The translations under genes and the position numbers were made by a program. A stretch of 64,000 bases of DNA. Origin: Sphingomonas spermidinifaciens (GTDB taxonomy: Bacteria > Pseudomonadota > Alphaproteobacteria > Sphingomonadales > Sphingomonadaceae). Positions 46,889 through 57,391 of this stretch are shown here, piece after piece (the first letter of the stretch is position 1; each line of letters begins with the position of its first letter). A model generated the notes under the pieces. The model was not told the origin of the DNA, searched no databases, and worked only from the letters and a program-made list of their open reading frames with translations. The stretch lies in NCBI RefSeq assembly GCF_002351485.1, contig NZ_NWMW01000001.1, positions 2,037,541 to 2,101,540 on the forward strand, in the 5' to 3' direction.

Positions 46889-47368
46889 ATGTCCAAGATC
46901 ATTCCCTGCATCTGGTACGACGGCGGTGCCGAGGAAGCGGCGACCTTCTACGTCACGCTGCTGCCGGGCAGCCGCATTGTCCGCGTCGCGCGGACGCCGG
47001 TGGACACGCCGGGCAACAAGGCGGGCGACGTCATCACCGTCGAGTGGGAGCTCGCCGGCCAGCGCTTCCTCGGCCTCAATGGCGGGCCGGTCTTTCCGCA
47101 GACCGAAGCGGTGAGCTTTCAGATCGCGACCGACGACCAGGCCGAGACCGACCGTCTGTGGAACTCGATCGTCGGCCATGGCGGGCAGGAGAGCATGTGC
47201 GGCTGGTGCAAGGATCGCTGGGGCGTCAGCTGGCAGATCACGCCGCGCCGCCTGACCGAACTCGTCGCGCATCCCGACGCGGCCGTCGCCGGCAGGGCGA
47301 TGGAAGCGATGATGACGATGCGAAAGATTGACATCGCCGCGCTCGACCGCGCGGTAGGGGAGGCTTGA
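46889..47368 (+). CDS. VOC protein of the PhnB/3-dmu-9_3-mt type
   Basis: 159 aa. SKIIPCIWYDGGAEEAATFYVTLLPGSRI, then VEWELAGQRFLGLNGGPVFPQTEAVSFQI, CGWCKDRWGVSWQITPRRL and a C-terminal helix AMEAMMTMRKIDIAAL are the standard blocks of this family. Despite one historical name it is not a ubiquinone methyltransferase; it is a VOC-fold protein of unknown substrate. Preceded by GGGAG. Confidence 0.9.
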   Translation: MSKIIPCIWYDGGAEEAATFYVTLLPGSRIVRVARTPVDTPGNKAGDVITVEWELAGQRFLGLNGGPVFPQTEAVSFQIATDDQAETDRLWNSIVGHGGQESMCGWCKDRWGVSWQITPRRLTELVAHPDAAVAGRAMEAMMTMRKIDIAALDRAVGEA

Positions 47369-47371
47369 GCG

Positions 47372-48046
<675 letters not shown>

Positions 48047-48058
48047 GGGAGAGCGAGA

Positions 48059-48523
48059 ATGTCCGAACATGATCTGGTGATCGAGCGGCGCATGGCGGTG
48101 CCGCGCGCGGCGGTTTGGCGCGCCTGGCGCGACCATGCGACCGAGTGGTTCTGTCCCCTTCCGTGGAAGGCGCCCGAGGTCGAGTACGACCTTCGCCCCG
48201 GCGGCCGCAGCCATGTGCGGATGGTGGGGCCCGAGGGCGAGGATATGGTGCTGACCGGCGTGGTGCTGGAGGCGGTGGAGGGCGAGCGCGTCGTCACCAC
48301 CGACGCCTTTGCCCCCGGTTGGGTTCCGCAGACGCCCTTCATGATCGCGATCACCGAGTTCCTCGTGGACGGCGACGGCACGCTCTATCGCGCGACCGCG
48401 CGCCACTGGACCGAGGAAGCGAAGGCGCAGCACGAGGCGATGGGCTTCCACGAGGGCTGGGGCACGGTCGCCGGTCAGCTGGAAGCGGTGGCGAAACGCC
48501 TGCACGAGGGAGGGGGCGCATGA
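48059..48523 (+). CDS. SRPBCC (AHSA1-type) ligand-binding protein
   Basis: 154 aa, START/SRPBCC fold: DLVIERRMAVPRAAVWRAWRDHATEWFCPLPWKAPEVEYDLRPGGRSHVRM, LTGVVLEAVEGERVVTTDAF and GFHEGWGTVAGQLEAVAKRL. This is the usual layout of AHSA1-like 'polyketide cyclase' proteins with a hydrophobic cavity. Ligand unknown. The last 4 bp overlap the DUF1428 gene. Confidence 0.92.
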   Translation: MSEHDLVIERRMAVPRAAVWRAWRDHATEWFCPLPWKAPEVEYDLRPGGRSHVRMVGPEGEDMVLTGVVLEAVEGERVVTTDAFAPGWVPQTPFMIAITEFLVDGDGTLYRATARHWTEEAKAQHEAMGFHEGWGTVAGQLEAVAKRLHEGGGA

Positions 48524-49233
48524 CCTATGTCGAGGGATTTCTGGTCGCGGTGCCGACCGCCAACAAGGATGCGTATCGTGACCATGCCGCCAGCGCGCTG
48601 CCGCTGTTCAAGGAGTTCGGCACGGTGCGGATGGTCGAGGCCTGGGGCGACGACGTGCCGCGGGGCAAGCTCAACGACTTCTACGGCGCGGTGCAAGCGC
48701 GCGAGGACGAGACGATCGTCTTCAGCTGGTTCGAATATCCCGACCGGGCGACGCGCGACGCGGCCAATGCGCGGATGATGGAGGATCCCCGGATGCAGCC
48801 GATGATGGCCGAGCCGCCCTTTGACGGAAAGCGCATGGTCTGGGGCGGGTTCGAGAGCGTCAGCGATGTCGGCCGGCCGGGCGGGGCGGGCTATATCGAC
48901 GGCGTAGTGCTGCCGCTCGCCGCCGACGCGCGCGACGCGTATCGCAGCTTTTGCGAGAAGGTCGGGCCGGTGTTCCTCGAGTTCGGCGCGACGCGGGTGA
49001 TGGATGCCGTCGCCGACGACGTACAGGACGGCAAGGTCACCGACTTCAACCGTGCGGTGCTGCGCAAGGACGGCGAGGTCGCCGCCTTCGGCTGGGTCGA
49101 GTGGCCCGACAAGGCGGGCCGCGACGCCGGCTGGGAAAAGGTGATGGCCGATCCCCGCATGTCGGGCGAGGACGCACCGTTCGACGGCAAGCGCATGATC
49201 TTCGGCGGTTTCGTGCCGCTGATCGACGCCTGA
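48520..49233 (+). CDS. Tandem DUF1428 (YbaA-like) protein
   Basis: 237 aa made of two DUF1428 modules. Module 1 (1-117) begins TYVEGFLVAVPTANKDAYRDHA and ends PFDGKRMVWGGFE. Module 2 (about 123-237) begins GYIDGVVLPLAADARDAYRSF and ends PFDGKRMIFGGFVPL. The family is normally a single 117-aa ferredoxin-like (dimeric α/β barrel) domain, so this protein is an internal duplication that supplies its own dimer. ATGA overlap with the SRPBCC gene. Confidence 0.92.
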   Translation: MTYVEGFLVAVPTANKDAYRDHAASALPLFKEFGTVRMVEAWGDDVPRGKLNDFYGAVQAREDETIVFSWFEYPDRATRDAANARMMEDPRMQPMMAEPPFDGKRMVWGGFESVSDVGRPGGAGYIDGVVLPLAADARDAYRSFCEKVGPVFLEFGATRVMDAVADDVQDGKVTDFNRAVLRKDGEVAAFGWVEWPDKAGRDAGWEKVMADPRMSGEDAPFDGKRMIFGGFVPLIDA

Positions 49234-49244
49234 GGAGATTGGCG

Positions 49245-50027
49245 ATGGCACGCAGTCCTCACGGCTTTCCGATCTGGTACGAGCTGATGGCCGCCGATCC
49301 CGACGCGGCCCAAGCCTTTTACGGCGAGGTGATCGGCTGGCATTCGGCCGATTCGGGGCAGGCGGGAATGGACTATCGCATCTTCACTCGCCCGCAGGGC
49401 GAGGCGATCGCCGGGCTGATCAAGCGACCCGATGGCGCGGCACCGGCACGCTGGTTCGTCTATTTCGGCGTCGACGACGTCGATGCCGCCGTTGCCGCGG
49501 CCGAGGCCGAAGGCGGCCAGGTCTGGATGCCGGCGATGACGGTGCCGGGTGTCGGGCGACTGGCGCTGATCGCCGATCCGGGAGGCAACCCCTTCTATGT
49601 GATGCGCGGCGAGCCGGACGAGAGCAGTACGGCGTTCGCCGACTCGTCGACGGGTCAGGTTCCGCCTGGCCACGCCGTCTGGAACGAGCTGACCGCCGAC
49701 GATCAGGACGCGGCGCTCGCCTTCTACGGCAAGCTGCTGGGGCTGCGGCACGAGGGCGGGATGCCGATGGGCGAGCTGGGCGAGTACAAGTTCGTCCATG
49801 CCGGCGACACCTGTATCGGCGCGTCGATGAACGCGCAGCCCGACTGGCCGCGCGGCTGGCAGGTCTACTTCCTCGTCGACGAGATCGACGCCGCCGCACG
49901 CCGGCTGAAGGATGCCGGCGGCAGCGTGGTGCAGGGGCCGGACGCGATCCCCGGCGGCGGCTATGCGATCGTCGCGGCGGACGATGCCGGGGTGAGGTTC
50001 GGGATGGTGGGAGCGCGGCTGGGGTGA
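49245..50027 (+). CDS. Two-domain VOC protein
   Basis: 260 aa, two VOC modules. The first (about 8-120) has FPIWYELMAADPDAAQAFYGEVIGW and IADPGGNPFYVMRG. The second (about 135-258) has GHAVWNELTADDQDAALAFYGKLLGL and ends AADDAGVRFGMVG. Relatives include hydroxylase-like and antibiotic-binding VOC proteins; no clear metal triad. Last gene of the run that starts at 46101. Confidence 0.9.
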   Translation: MARSPHGFPIWYELMAADPDAAQAFYGEVIGWHSADSGQAGMDYRIFTRPQGEAIAGLIKRPDGAAPARWFVYFGVDDVDAAVAAAEAEGGQVWMPAMTVPGVGRLALIADPGGNPFYVMRGEPDESSTAFADSSTGQVPPGHAVWNELTADDQDAALAFYGKLLGLRHEGGMPMGELGEYKFVHAGDTCIGASMNAQPDWPRGWQVYFLVDEIDAAARRLKDAGGSVVQGPDAIPGGGYAIVAADDAGVRFGMVGARLG

Positions 50028-50064
50028 TCGAGCCCTCTGCCCCGAAAGGGAGAGGAGGTGGTGA

Positions 50065-50700
50065 TCACGCGAACGCCGGGGCGCTGCGGAGGTGCTGGTA
50101 GGCCTCGACCACCGCCTGCAGGCGCGTCTCGCTCGACCGGTCGCCGCCATTGTGGTCGGGATGCAGCTTGCGCACGAGCGCGGCGTAGCGTTGGCGGAGG
50201 GCGCGGCGATCGGCGTCGGTCTTGAGGCCGAGCGTGCGAAGCGCCTCGCGATCCTTGCCCGAGAGCGGCTTGCCGTCAGTGCGTGGTTGCTCGGCGGCCA
50301 TCCGCTCGCGAAAGCGCGCGCCGATAGCGTCAAGCGGGTCGGCGAAGTCGCGCCACGGCGGCGGGCGGTCGGCGCCGTTGGCGGCAAAGGCGCGCGTCTC
50401 GCGCTCCCACCCGGCATAGGGGCGCTGGGCATCGTTGATCTCGTCGGGGGTCATGCCGGCAAAGAAATTATAGCCCGCGTTGAACGCTCGCACATGATCT
50501 AGGCACATGAAGCGATAGCCCGCCGGCCCGTCGAAGCCGTGGCGCGCGCCGGGGCTCGCGGGCGCGCGGAACTCACCCGGTTCGTCGCAACCCGACACCG
50601 CGCAGACGCGTCCCTCGGCCTCGACGCGACCATGGAAGCGAGTATTGGGGCGATCCTTGCGTTCGGGCCGGGGCACACGGGGGTTCCTGTTCGGGGGCAA
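50065..50700 (-). CDS. C-terminal J-domain protein (DnaJ-like)
   Basis: 211 aa. Residues about 150-210 are a J domain with HPD in LVRKLHPDHNGGDRS. Upstream is an unusual N-domain with CAVSGCDEPGEFRAP and FMCLDHVRAFNAGYNFFAGMTPDEI, a possible zinc site of Cys/His. J proteins stimulate DnaK; this alphaproteobacterial type is not characterised. The start is TTG at 50700 or GTG at 50676 (AGGA eight bases before). Divergent from bolA. Confidence 0.88.
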   Translation of the reverse strand: MPPNRNPRVPRPERKDRPNTRFHGRVEAEGRVCAVSGCDEPGEFRAPASPGARHGFDGPAGYRFMCLDHVRAFNAGYNFFAGMTPDEINDAQRPYAGWERETRAFAANGADRPPPWRDFADPLDAIGARFRERMAAEQPRTDGKPLSGKDREALRTLGLKTDADRRALRQRYAALVRKLHPDHNGGDRSSETRLQAVVEAYQHLRSAPAFA

Positions 50701-50720
50701 AGTCTCCAGATATAGGCACC

Positions 50721-51014
50721 ATGACCGAGCCTTCCACCACGCTTCGCCCCGTCGCCGACCTCATCGCCGAGCGATTGACCGCCGCCCTTTCACCCACCCA
50801 CCTCGAGGTGGTGAACGAGAGCCACCATCATGCCGGCCATATGGGCGACGACGGTACCGGGGAGACGCATTTCGCCGTAGATGTGGAGAGTGCGGCGTTC
50901 GCGGGCCTGCCCCGCGTCGCGCGGCAGCGGCTGGTCAACGCCGCGCTCGCCAAGTTGCTGGCGACGCGCATCCACGCGCTCACCATGCGCACCCGCGCGC
51001 CGGGTGAGGCATGA
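50721..51014 (+). CDS. BolA family protein
   Basis: 97 aa. SPTHLEVVNESHHHAGHMGDDGTGETHFAVDVESAAFAGLPRVARQRLVNAAL has the helix-turn-helix-like core, the conserved histidine, and the FxG/R-x-H-region used for Fe-S binding with monothiol glutaredoxin. Involved in iron and envelope stress in other bacteria. First of five overlapping genes. Confidence 0.92.
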   Translation: MTEPSTTLRPVADLIAERLTAALSPTHLEVVNESHHHAGHMGDDGTGETHFAVDVESAAFAGLPRVARQRLVNAALAKLLATRIHALTMRTRAPGEA

Positions 51015-51721
51015 CACCGTACAAGCTCTGGTACTGGTCCGGCATCCAGGGACGCGGCGAGTTCGTGCGGCTGGCGCTGGAGGCGGGCGGAATCGAGTAT
51101 CGCGACATGGCGCGCGAGGAAGGCGACGAGGCACTGCTCGCCGACCTCAACGGCCGCGCCGGGCGCACGCCGTTCGCACCGCCCTATCTCGACACCGGCG
51201 ATCAGGTGATCGCACAGGCCGCCAACATCCTCCTCTATCTCGGCGAGCGGCACCATCTCGCCCCCGCGGCGCTCGCCGACCGGCTGTGGCTCAATCAGCT
51301 CCAGCTGACGATCGCAGATCTGGTCGCGGAGGTGCACGACGTCCATCATCCGATCGCGACCGGCGCCTATTATCATGAGCAGGAGGCTGAGGCCGCACGC
51401 GCCGCCGCCGCCTTCCGGGCCGAGCGGATGCCGAAGTTCCTCGGCCATTTCGAGGATGCGGCGAACGCGAACGCCGGCGACTGGGTAATGGGCGCGCGCT
51501 GGACCTATGGCGACACCAGCCTGTTCCAGCTGGTCGAGGGGCTGCGCTATGCCTTTCCGCGCCGGATGGCCGCGATCGAGGGCGACTATCCCGCGCTGAT
51601 CGCGCTCCACGACCGGGTCGCCAATCTGCACGGCGTCGCCGCCTATCTCTCCAGCGACCGGCGCATCCCCTTCAACGAGGACGGCATCTTCCGCCATTAT
51701 CCTGAACTCGATGGCGACTAG
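51011..51721 (+). CDS. Glutathione S-transferase family protein
   Basis: 236 aa. YKLWYWSGIQGRGEFVRLALEAGGIEY is the sigma/GSTA-like N-terminal block with the catalytic tyrosine region, followed by RTPFAPPYLDTGDQVIAQAANILLYLGE. The C-domain has GARWTYGDTSLFQLVEGLRYAF. The ATG overlaps the bolA stop by 4 bp, so expression is coupled. Third GST in the window. Confidence 0.9.
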   Translation: MTPYKLWYWSGIQGRGEFVRLALEAGGIEYRDMAREEGDEALLADLNGRAGRTPFAPPYLDTGDQVIAQAANILLYLGERHHLAPAALADRLWLNQLQLTIADLVAEVHDVHHPIATGAYYHEQEAEAARAAAAFRAERMPKFLGHFEDAANANAGDWVMGARWTYGDTSLFQLVEGLRYAFPRRMAAIEGDYPALIALHDRVANLHGVAAYLSSDRRIPFNEDGIFRHYPELDGD

Positions 51722-52157
51722 CCGCATCGCCCGCCCTGCCGCGCGCATCCTCCTCGTTGATCGGGCGCGCCGCGTGCTGCTGTTCCGCTTTGTGACCGGC
51801 GACGAGCGGCCGCCCTTCTGGTGCACGCCGGGCGGGGCGCTCGATCCGGGGGAGGACTATCCGGCCGCGGCGCGGCGCGAGCTGTTCGAGGAAACCGGCC
51901 TCGATGCCGATCCGGGGCGGGAGGTCGCGCGGCGGCGGATCGAGTTCGAGACGATCGAGCGCGTTCCCGTCTTCGCCGACGAACGCTGGTTCCGGGTCGA
52001 ATGCAAGGGGACAACGATCGACCGCAGCCATCACACCGAACTCGAGCGAAGGGTCATGATCGAGGAACGCTGGTTTTCGCGAGACGAGATCGCGGGCTGG
52101 CCCGAAACCATCTATCCTGCCGACCTTCTCGACCTGCTGGAGGCGACCGACCCATGA
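51711..52157 (+). CDS. NUDIX hydrolase
   Basis: 148 aa. The Nudix box is intact: GGALDPGEDYPAAARRELFEETG (Gx5Ex7RELxEETG; positions about 42-64). Family members hydrolyse nucleoside diphosphates linked to another moiety; substrate not predictable. The start lies 11 bp inside the GST gene, and its stop overlaps the pirin gene start. Confidence 0.93.
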   Translation: MATSRIARPAARILLVDRARRVLLFRFVTGDERPPFWCTPGGALDPGEDYPAAARRELFEETGLDADPGREVARRRIEFETIERVPVFADERWFRVECKGTTIDRSHHTELERRVMIEERWFSRDEIAGWPETIYPADLLDLLEATDP

Positions 52158-53056
52158 CCCGAGACGACCTGATCCTGCAGGAAATCCTGCCGACGACTCA
52201 CGACCTTGGCGGCTTCAAGGTCTATCGCACCCTGCCCTCGAGGCCGCGGACGATGGTGGGGCCCTTCCTGTTCTTCGACCAGATGGGGCCGGCGGACCTC
52301 GAGGTCGGGACGGGGATCGACGTGCGGCCGCATCCCCACATCAACCTTGCCACCGTCACTTACCTCTTCCGCGGCGCGATCGGGCATCGCGATTCGATCG
52401 GCAGCGACCTCGTCATCGAACCCGGTGCGGTCAACCTGATGACCGCAGGCCACGGCATCGTCCATTCGGAGCGCTCGCCCGGCGAGGAGCGGGCGAAAGG
52501 CCCGGCACTGTTCGGCATCCAGACCTGGCTCGCGCTGCCCGAGAAGGACGAGGAGATGGACCCCGCCTTTCAGCATGTCGCAAAGGCCGAGCTGCCGGTG
52601 ATCGAGGATGGCGGCGTTCGCGCGCGCGTGATCATGGGTGAGCTGTGGGGATCGAAGGCGCCGACCACCACCTATGCGCAGACCATCTATGCCGACATCC
52701 AGCTCGACCCCGGCGGCAGCGTGCCGATCGAGGCGGCGGCGGAGGAGCGCGCGCTCTATGTCGCGAACGGCGATGCCAGCATCGACGGGATGCCCCTCGA
52801 TCCGCTGACACTCTATGTCCTGCGTCCCGGCCTTCTCGCGACGCTCCGGTCTGAACGCGGCGCGCGGGTGATGCTGTGCGGGGGCGAGGCGTTCACCAGC
52901 CCGCGCCACGTCTGGTGGAACTTCGTCTCGTCGCGCCGTGAGCGGATCAACGAAGCCAAGGAAGCGTGGAAGGCGGGCCGCTTCCCCAGGGTGCCCGGCG
53001 ACGACAAGGAGTGGATCCCGATCCCCGAAGTACCCAAAACGGTCAGCTATCCATGA
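52154..53056 (+). CDS. Pirin family protein
   Basis: 300 aa, bicupin. The N-terminal cupin has the metal site of pirin and YhaK proteins: GPFLFFDQMGP, DVRPHPHINLATVTYLFRG (HxH), RDSIGSDLVIEPGAVNLMTAGHGIVHSER (EPG, H). The C-cupin is degenerate. YhaK/pirin proteins can have quercetinase activity and redox sensing; role here unknown. ATGA overlap with the NUDIX gene. Confidence 0.94.
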   Translation: MTRDDLILQEILPTTHDLGGFKVYRTLPSRPRTMVGPFLFFDQMGPADLEVGTGIDVRPHPHINLATVTYLFRGAIGHRDSIGSDLVIEPGAVNLMTAGHGIVHSERSPGEERAKGPALFGIQTWLALPEKDEEMDPAFQHVAKAELPVIEDGGVRARVIMGELWGSKAPTTTYAQTIYADIQLDPGGSVPIEAAAEERALYVANGDASIDGMPLDPLTLYVLRPGLLATLRSERGARVMLCGGEAFTSPRHVWWNFVSSRRERINEAKEAWKAGRFPRVPGDDKEWIPIPEVPKTVSYP

Positions 53057-53937
53057 TCCGCGTGCCGCTCTCAACCGGCGTCGAGCTCGACGTGGCGGTG
53101 GCGGGGGAGCCGGGCTCGCCGACGATGATCTGCCTGCACGGCTTTCCCGAATCGCACCGGACATGGCGGCACCAGGCGGCCGCGTTTGCGCGCGACTTCC
53201 ACGTCATCGCGCCCGACCAGCGCGGCTATGCCCGATCGGACAAGCCCCAGGAGGTGGAGGCCTATGCCGCCGACCGGATCGTCGCCGACCTGATTGCGCT
53301 TGCCGATCATTTCGACGCGGCGCGCTTCACGCTGGTCGCGCATGACTGGGGCGGGGCGGTGGCGTGGCTGGCGGCGCTGCGTCACCCCGATCGGATCGTT
53401 CGCCTTGTCATCCTGAACGCGCCGCACCCGCTCCTCTTCCAGCGCAGCCTGTTCGATGATCCCCAGCAGCGCGCAGGGAGCCAGTATATCCGCTCGTTCC
53501 GTGATCCCGCGCTGGAGACGCGGATCGACGCGATGGGGCTGGAGCGCTTCTTCGACGGCAGCTTCGCGCCGCATGTCGATGCCGCGGCGGTGGCGGGCGA
53601 GCGCGAACGCTATCTCGAGGAATGGCGCCAGCCCGGCGCGCTGACGGGCATGCTCAACTGGTACCGCGCGAGCGGGATCATCGTGCCGGCGATGGACGAG
53701 GCGCCCGACCGCCCGGCCTGGCTCGACGCACCCTTTCCGTCGATCAAGGTGCCGACGCTGGTCATCTGGGGCATGCGCGACAAGGCGCTCCAGCCGGTGC
53801 AGATAGAGGGGCTTGAGGAGCTCGTCGACGATCTCACGGTCGTACCGGTCGAGGATGCCGGGCATTTCGTACCATGGGAGCGGCCCGAGGCGGTCAACGC
53901 CGCGATGCGCGAATGGCTGGCTTCGCACGCCGCCTAA
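53053..53937 (+). CDS. α/β-hydrolase, epoxide hydrolase-like
   Basis: 294 aa. Nucleophile elbow VAHDWGG has aspartate, as in epoxide hydrolases and haloalkane dehalogenases, not serine. The oxyanion region HGFPESHRTW, the acid in IWGMRDKAL and histidine in EDAGHFVPWE complete the site. The two cap tyrosines of epoxide hydrolases are plausible (RERYLEEWRQP; NWYRASG). Overlaps the pirin stop by 4 bp. Last of the bolA run. Confidence 0.9.
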   Translation: MIRVPLSTGVELDVAVAGEPGSPTMICLHGFPESHRTWRHQAAAFARDFHVIAPDQRGYARSDKPQEVEAYAADRIVADLIALADHFDAARFTLVAHDWGGAVAWLAALRHPDRIVRLVILNAPHPLLFQRSLFDDPQQRAGSQYIRSFRDPALETRIDAMGLERFFDGSFAPHVDAAAVAGERERYLEEWRQPGALTGMLNWYRASGIIVPAMDEAPDRPAWLDAPFPSIKVPTLVIWGMRDKALQPVQIEGLEELVDDLTVVPVEDAGHFVPWERPEAVNAAMREWLASHAA

Positions 53938-53984
53938 CGCCCCGTCTGGCGCAGAACTCTTGCGTCCACTAGATACGCGCCCCC

Positions 53985-55249
53985 ATGGCGAGGATCGAAA
54001 CCCCCAAGCGCGTGCGCGGCACGCAGGACATCTTCGGCGACGAGCAGCGCCGCTTTGCGCGCGTGGTCGAGGCGTTCGAGCGGGTGCGGCGGCTTTATTG
54101 CTTCACGCGGGTCGAGCTGCCGGTGTTCGAATCGACCGCCGTCTTTGCGCGTTCACTCGGCGAGACGACCGATGTGGTGTCGAAGGAGATGTATACCTTC
54201 GATGACCGCGGCGGCGATTCGCTGACGCTCAGGCCCGAATTCACCGCAGGGATCGCGCGCGCCTATCTGACCGAGGGGTGGCAGCAATTCGTGCCGCTGA
54301 AGATCGCCGCGCACGGTCCGGTCTTCCGCTACGAGCGCCCGCAAAAGGGCCGCTATCGTCAGTTCCACCAGATCGACGCCGAAGTGCTGGGCGCGGCCGA
54401 GCCCGCCGCCGATGTCGAGCTGCTCGCCTTTGCCGACCAGCTGCTGCGCGAGCTGGGTATTTCGGAGGGCGTGACGCTGCAGCTCAACACGTTGGGCGAT
54501 GCCGAGACGCGCGAGGCCTGGCGCGCGGCGCTGGTCGAGCATTTCGAAGGGCACCGCGGCGAGCTGTCGGAGGACAGCGTCGCCCGGCTCGACAAGAACC
54601 CGCTGCGCATCCTCGATTCAAAGGACCCGCGCGACCGGCCGATCGCCGATGCGGCGCCGGAGATCGACGCCTATCTGACGCCGGCCGCCAGCGACTTCTT
54701 TGCCAGCGTGACGGCGGGGCTCGATGCGGCGGGGGTCACCTGGACGCGCAACAGCCGGCTGGTGCGCGGGCTCGATTACTATCGCCACACCGCGTTCGAG
54801 TTCGTCACCGATCGCCTCGGTGCGCAGGGCACGGTGCTGGCGGGCGGCCGCTATGACGGGCTGGTCGAGGGGCTGGGCGGGCCGCCGACACCCGGCGTCG
54901 GCTGGGCCGCGGGGATCGAGCGGCTGGCGATGCTGACCGAGCTGCCACCGCGCGAGAAGCCGGTTGTCGCGATCGTTCCCGACAAGCCCAGCGAAGAGGC
55001 GCGCGCCGCCGATCTGTCGCGCAAGCTGCGTGGCCTGGGGATCGAGGTGTTCGCCGGCTACAAGGCGAACGCCAAGAAGCGGGCGGAGCAGGCGCGAAAG
55101 GCGGGCGTCGATGCCGTCATCTATCTGCGCGCGGCGAATGATGCGGCAGAGCGGATGAACGTCACCGTCTTCCCCGAATCGCCCGTTGACCGCAGCGAGA
55201 TCGACCTGTTGGTGCTTCAGGTGCGCGGGCTGGCGGAGTTGCCGGGCGA

Positions 55250-55253
<4 letters not shown>
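53985..55253 (+). CDS. hisS: Histidyl-tRNA synthetase
   Basis: 422-aa class II synthetase. Motif 2 region [20 protein letters not shown], His-A motif [15 protein letters not shown], motif 3 [14 protein letters not shown] and [13 protein letters not shown] are present, and an anticodon-binding domain covers about 325-420. ATG 53985 aligns with the family start ([10 protein letters not shown]). The stop overlaps the prfA start by 4 bp, so translation is coupled. Confidence 0.97.
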
Positions 55254-56315
<1,062 letters not shown>

Positions 56316-56323
<8 letters not shown>

Positions 56324-57134
56324 TGTGCGCACCGCGCTGGCCGAAGCCGCGCGGGCGTTGGGTGAGGTGTCGGACACCCCGCGGCTCGATGCCGAGTTGT
56401 TGATGGCGCAGGCGCTGGGGGCGACCCGCGATACGGTGCTGCTGCGGTATCTGGACGATGCGGAGCCGGCGGGGTTCGCCGCGCTGGTCGAGCGGCGACG
56501 GGGGGGCGAGCCGCTCGCCTATATCACGGGCACGCGCGATTTCTGGACGATCACGCTCCGCGTCGGGCCGGGCGTGCTGATCCCGCGCGCCGACAGCGAG
56601 ACGCTGATCGAGGCGGCGGTCGCCCATTTCGCGGGGTCAGCGGGGCCGCGGCGTATCCTCGACCTCGGCACCGGGCCGGGGACGCTGCTGCTCGCGGCGC
56701 TGGCCGAGTGGCGCCAAGCGACCGGGCTGGGGATCGACGCATCGGCGGCGGCGCTCGCTTATGCGCGGGCCAATGCGGCGGCGCTGGTCCTGCCGGCCGA
56801 GTTCCGCCTTGGCGACTGGGCCGAGGGCGTGGACGAGCGGTTCGACCTGATCCTCGCCAACCCGCCCTATGTCGCCGAGGACGATCCCGATCTTGCCTCC
56901 GACGTGCGCGCATTCGAGCCGGCGGAGGCGCTGTTCGCGGCGGACGAGGGCCTCGAAGCCTATCGCGCGATCGTGCCCGAGCTGCCGCGGTTGCTGGCGC
57001 CCGGCGGGGTGGCGGCGCTGGAGATCGGCTGGCGGCAGGGGGAGGCGGTGGCGGCGCTCGTCGCTGCGACCGGGCGGTCGGCGCGGGTGGTGAACGACCT
57101 GGGCGGGCGTCCGCGCGCGGTCTTCGTGACTTGA
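56316..57134 (+). CDS. prmC: Release factor glutamine methyltransferase
   Basis: 272 aa. Methylates the GGQ glutamine of RF1 and RF2. Motifs: [22 protein letters not shown], the SAM site [13 protein letters not shown] and the substrate-binding NPPY in [15 protein letters not shown]. The hisS-prfA-prmC order with the DUF4167 gene next is usual in sphingomonads. Confidence 0.96.
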
Positions 57135-57212
57135 ACCGGGCAGTCCCGCACACAATATTCCGCTTGGAGATCGACCTGCCAGTCGCTATTGGTTCGAGGC
57201 AGGGGCAGGCAT

Positions 57213-57234
57213 TTTCAACCAGGTTGTTGAAAAC
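57213..57234. promoter_or_regulatory. Perfect dyad TTTTCAAC-N6-GTTGAAAA
   Basis: 8-bp arms with a 6-bp spacer in the 257-bp gap between prmC and the DUF4167 gene. AT-rich in a GC-rich neighbourhood; likely an operator or, as RNA, a small hairpin in the DUF4167 gene leader. No regulator is evident. Confidence 0.4.
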
Positions 57235-57391
57235 GGGGCATTGGCCCGATCCAGTCAGACGCGCCGTCGTTTCGGATGGCTCTTTGGCGAACACGTCAGG
57301 TCCGGCTCGTCCCCGGTCAGGCGCGCGGAGTAAACACGCATCCGGTGAGTACGCTGGCCGGAGAGGGTAAGGACAGGACACACATACCTTG

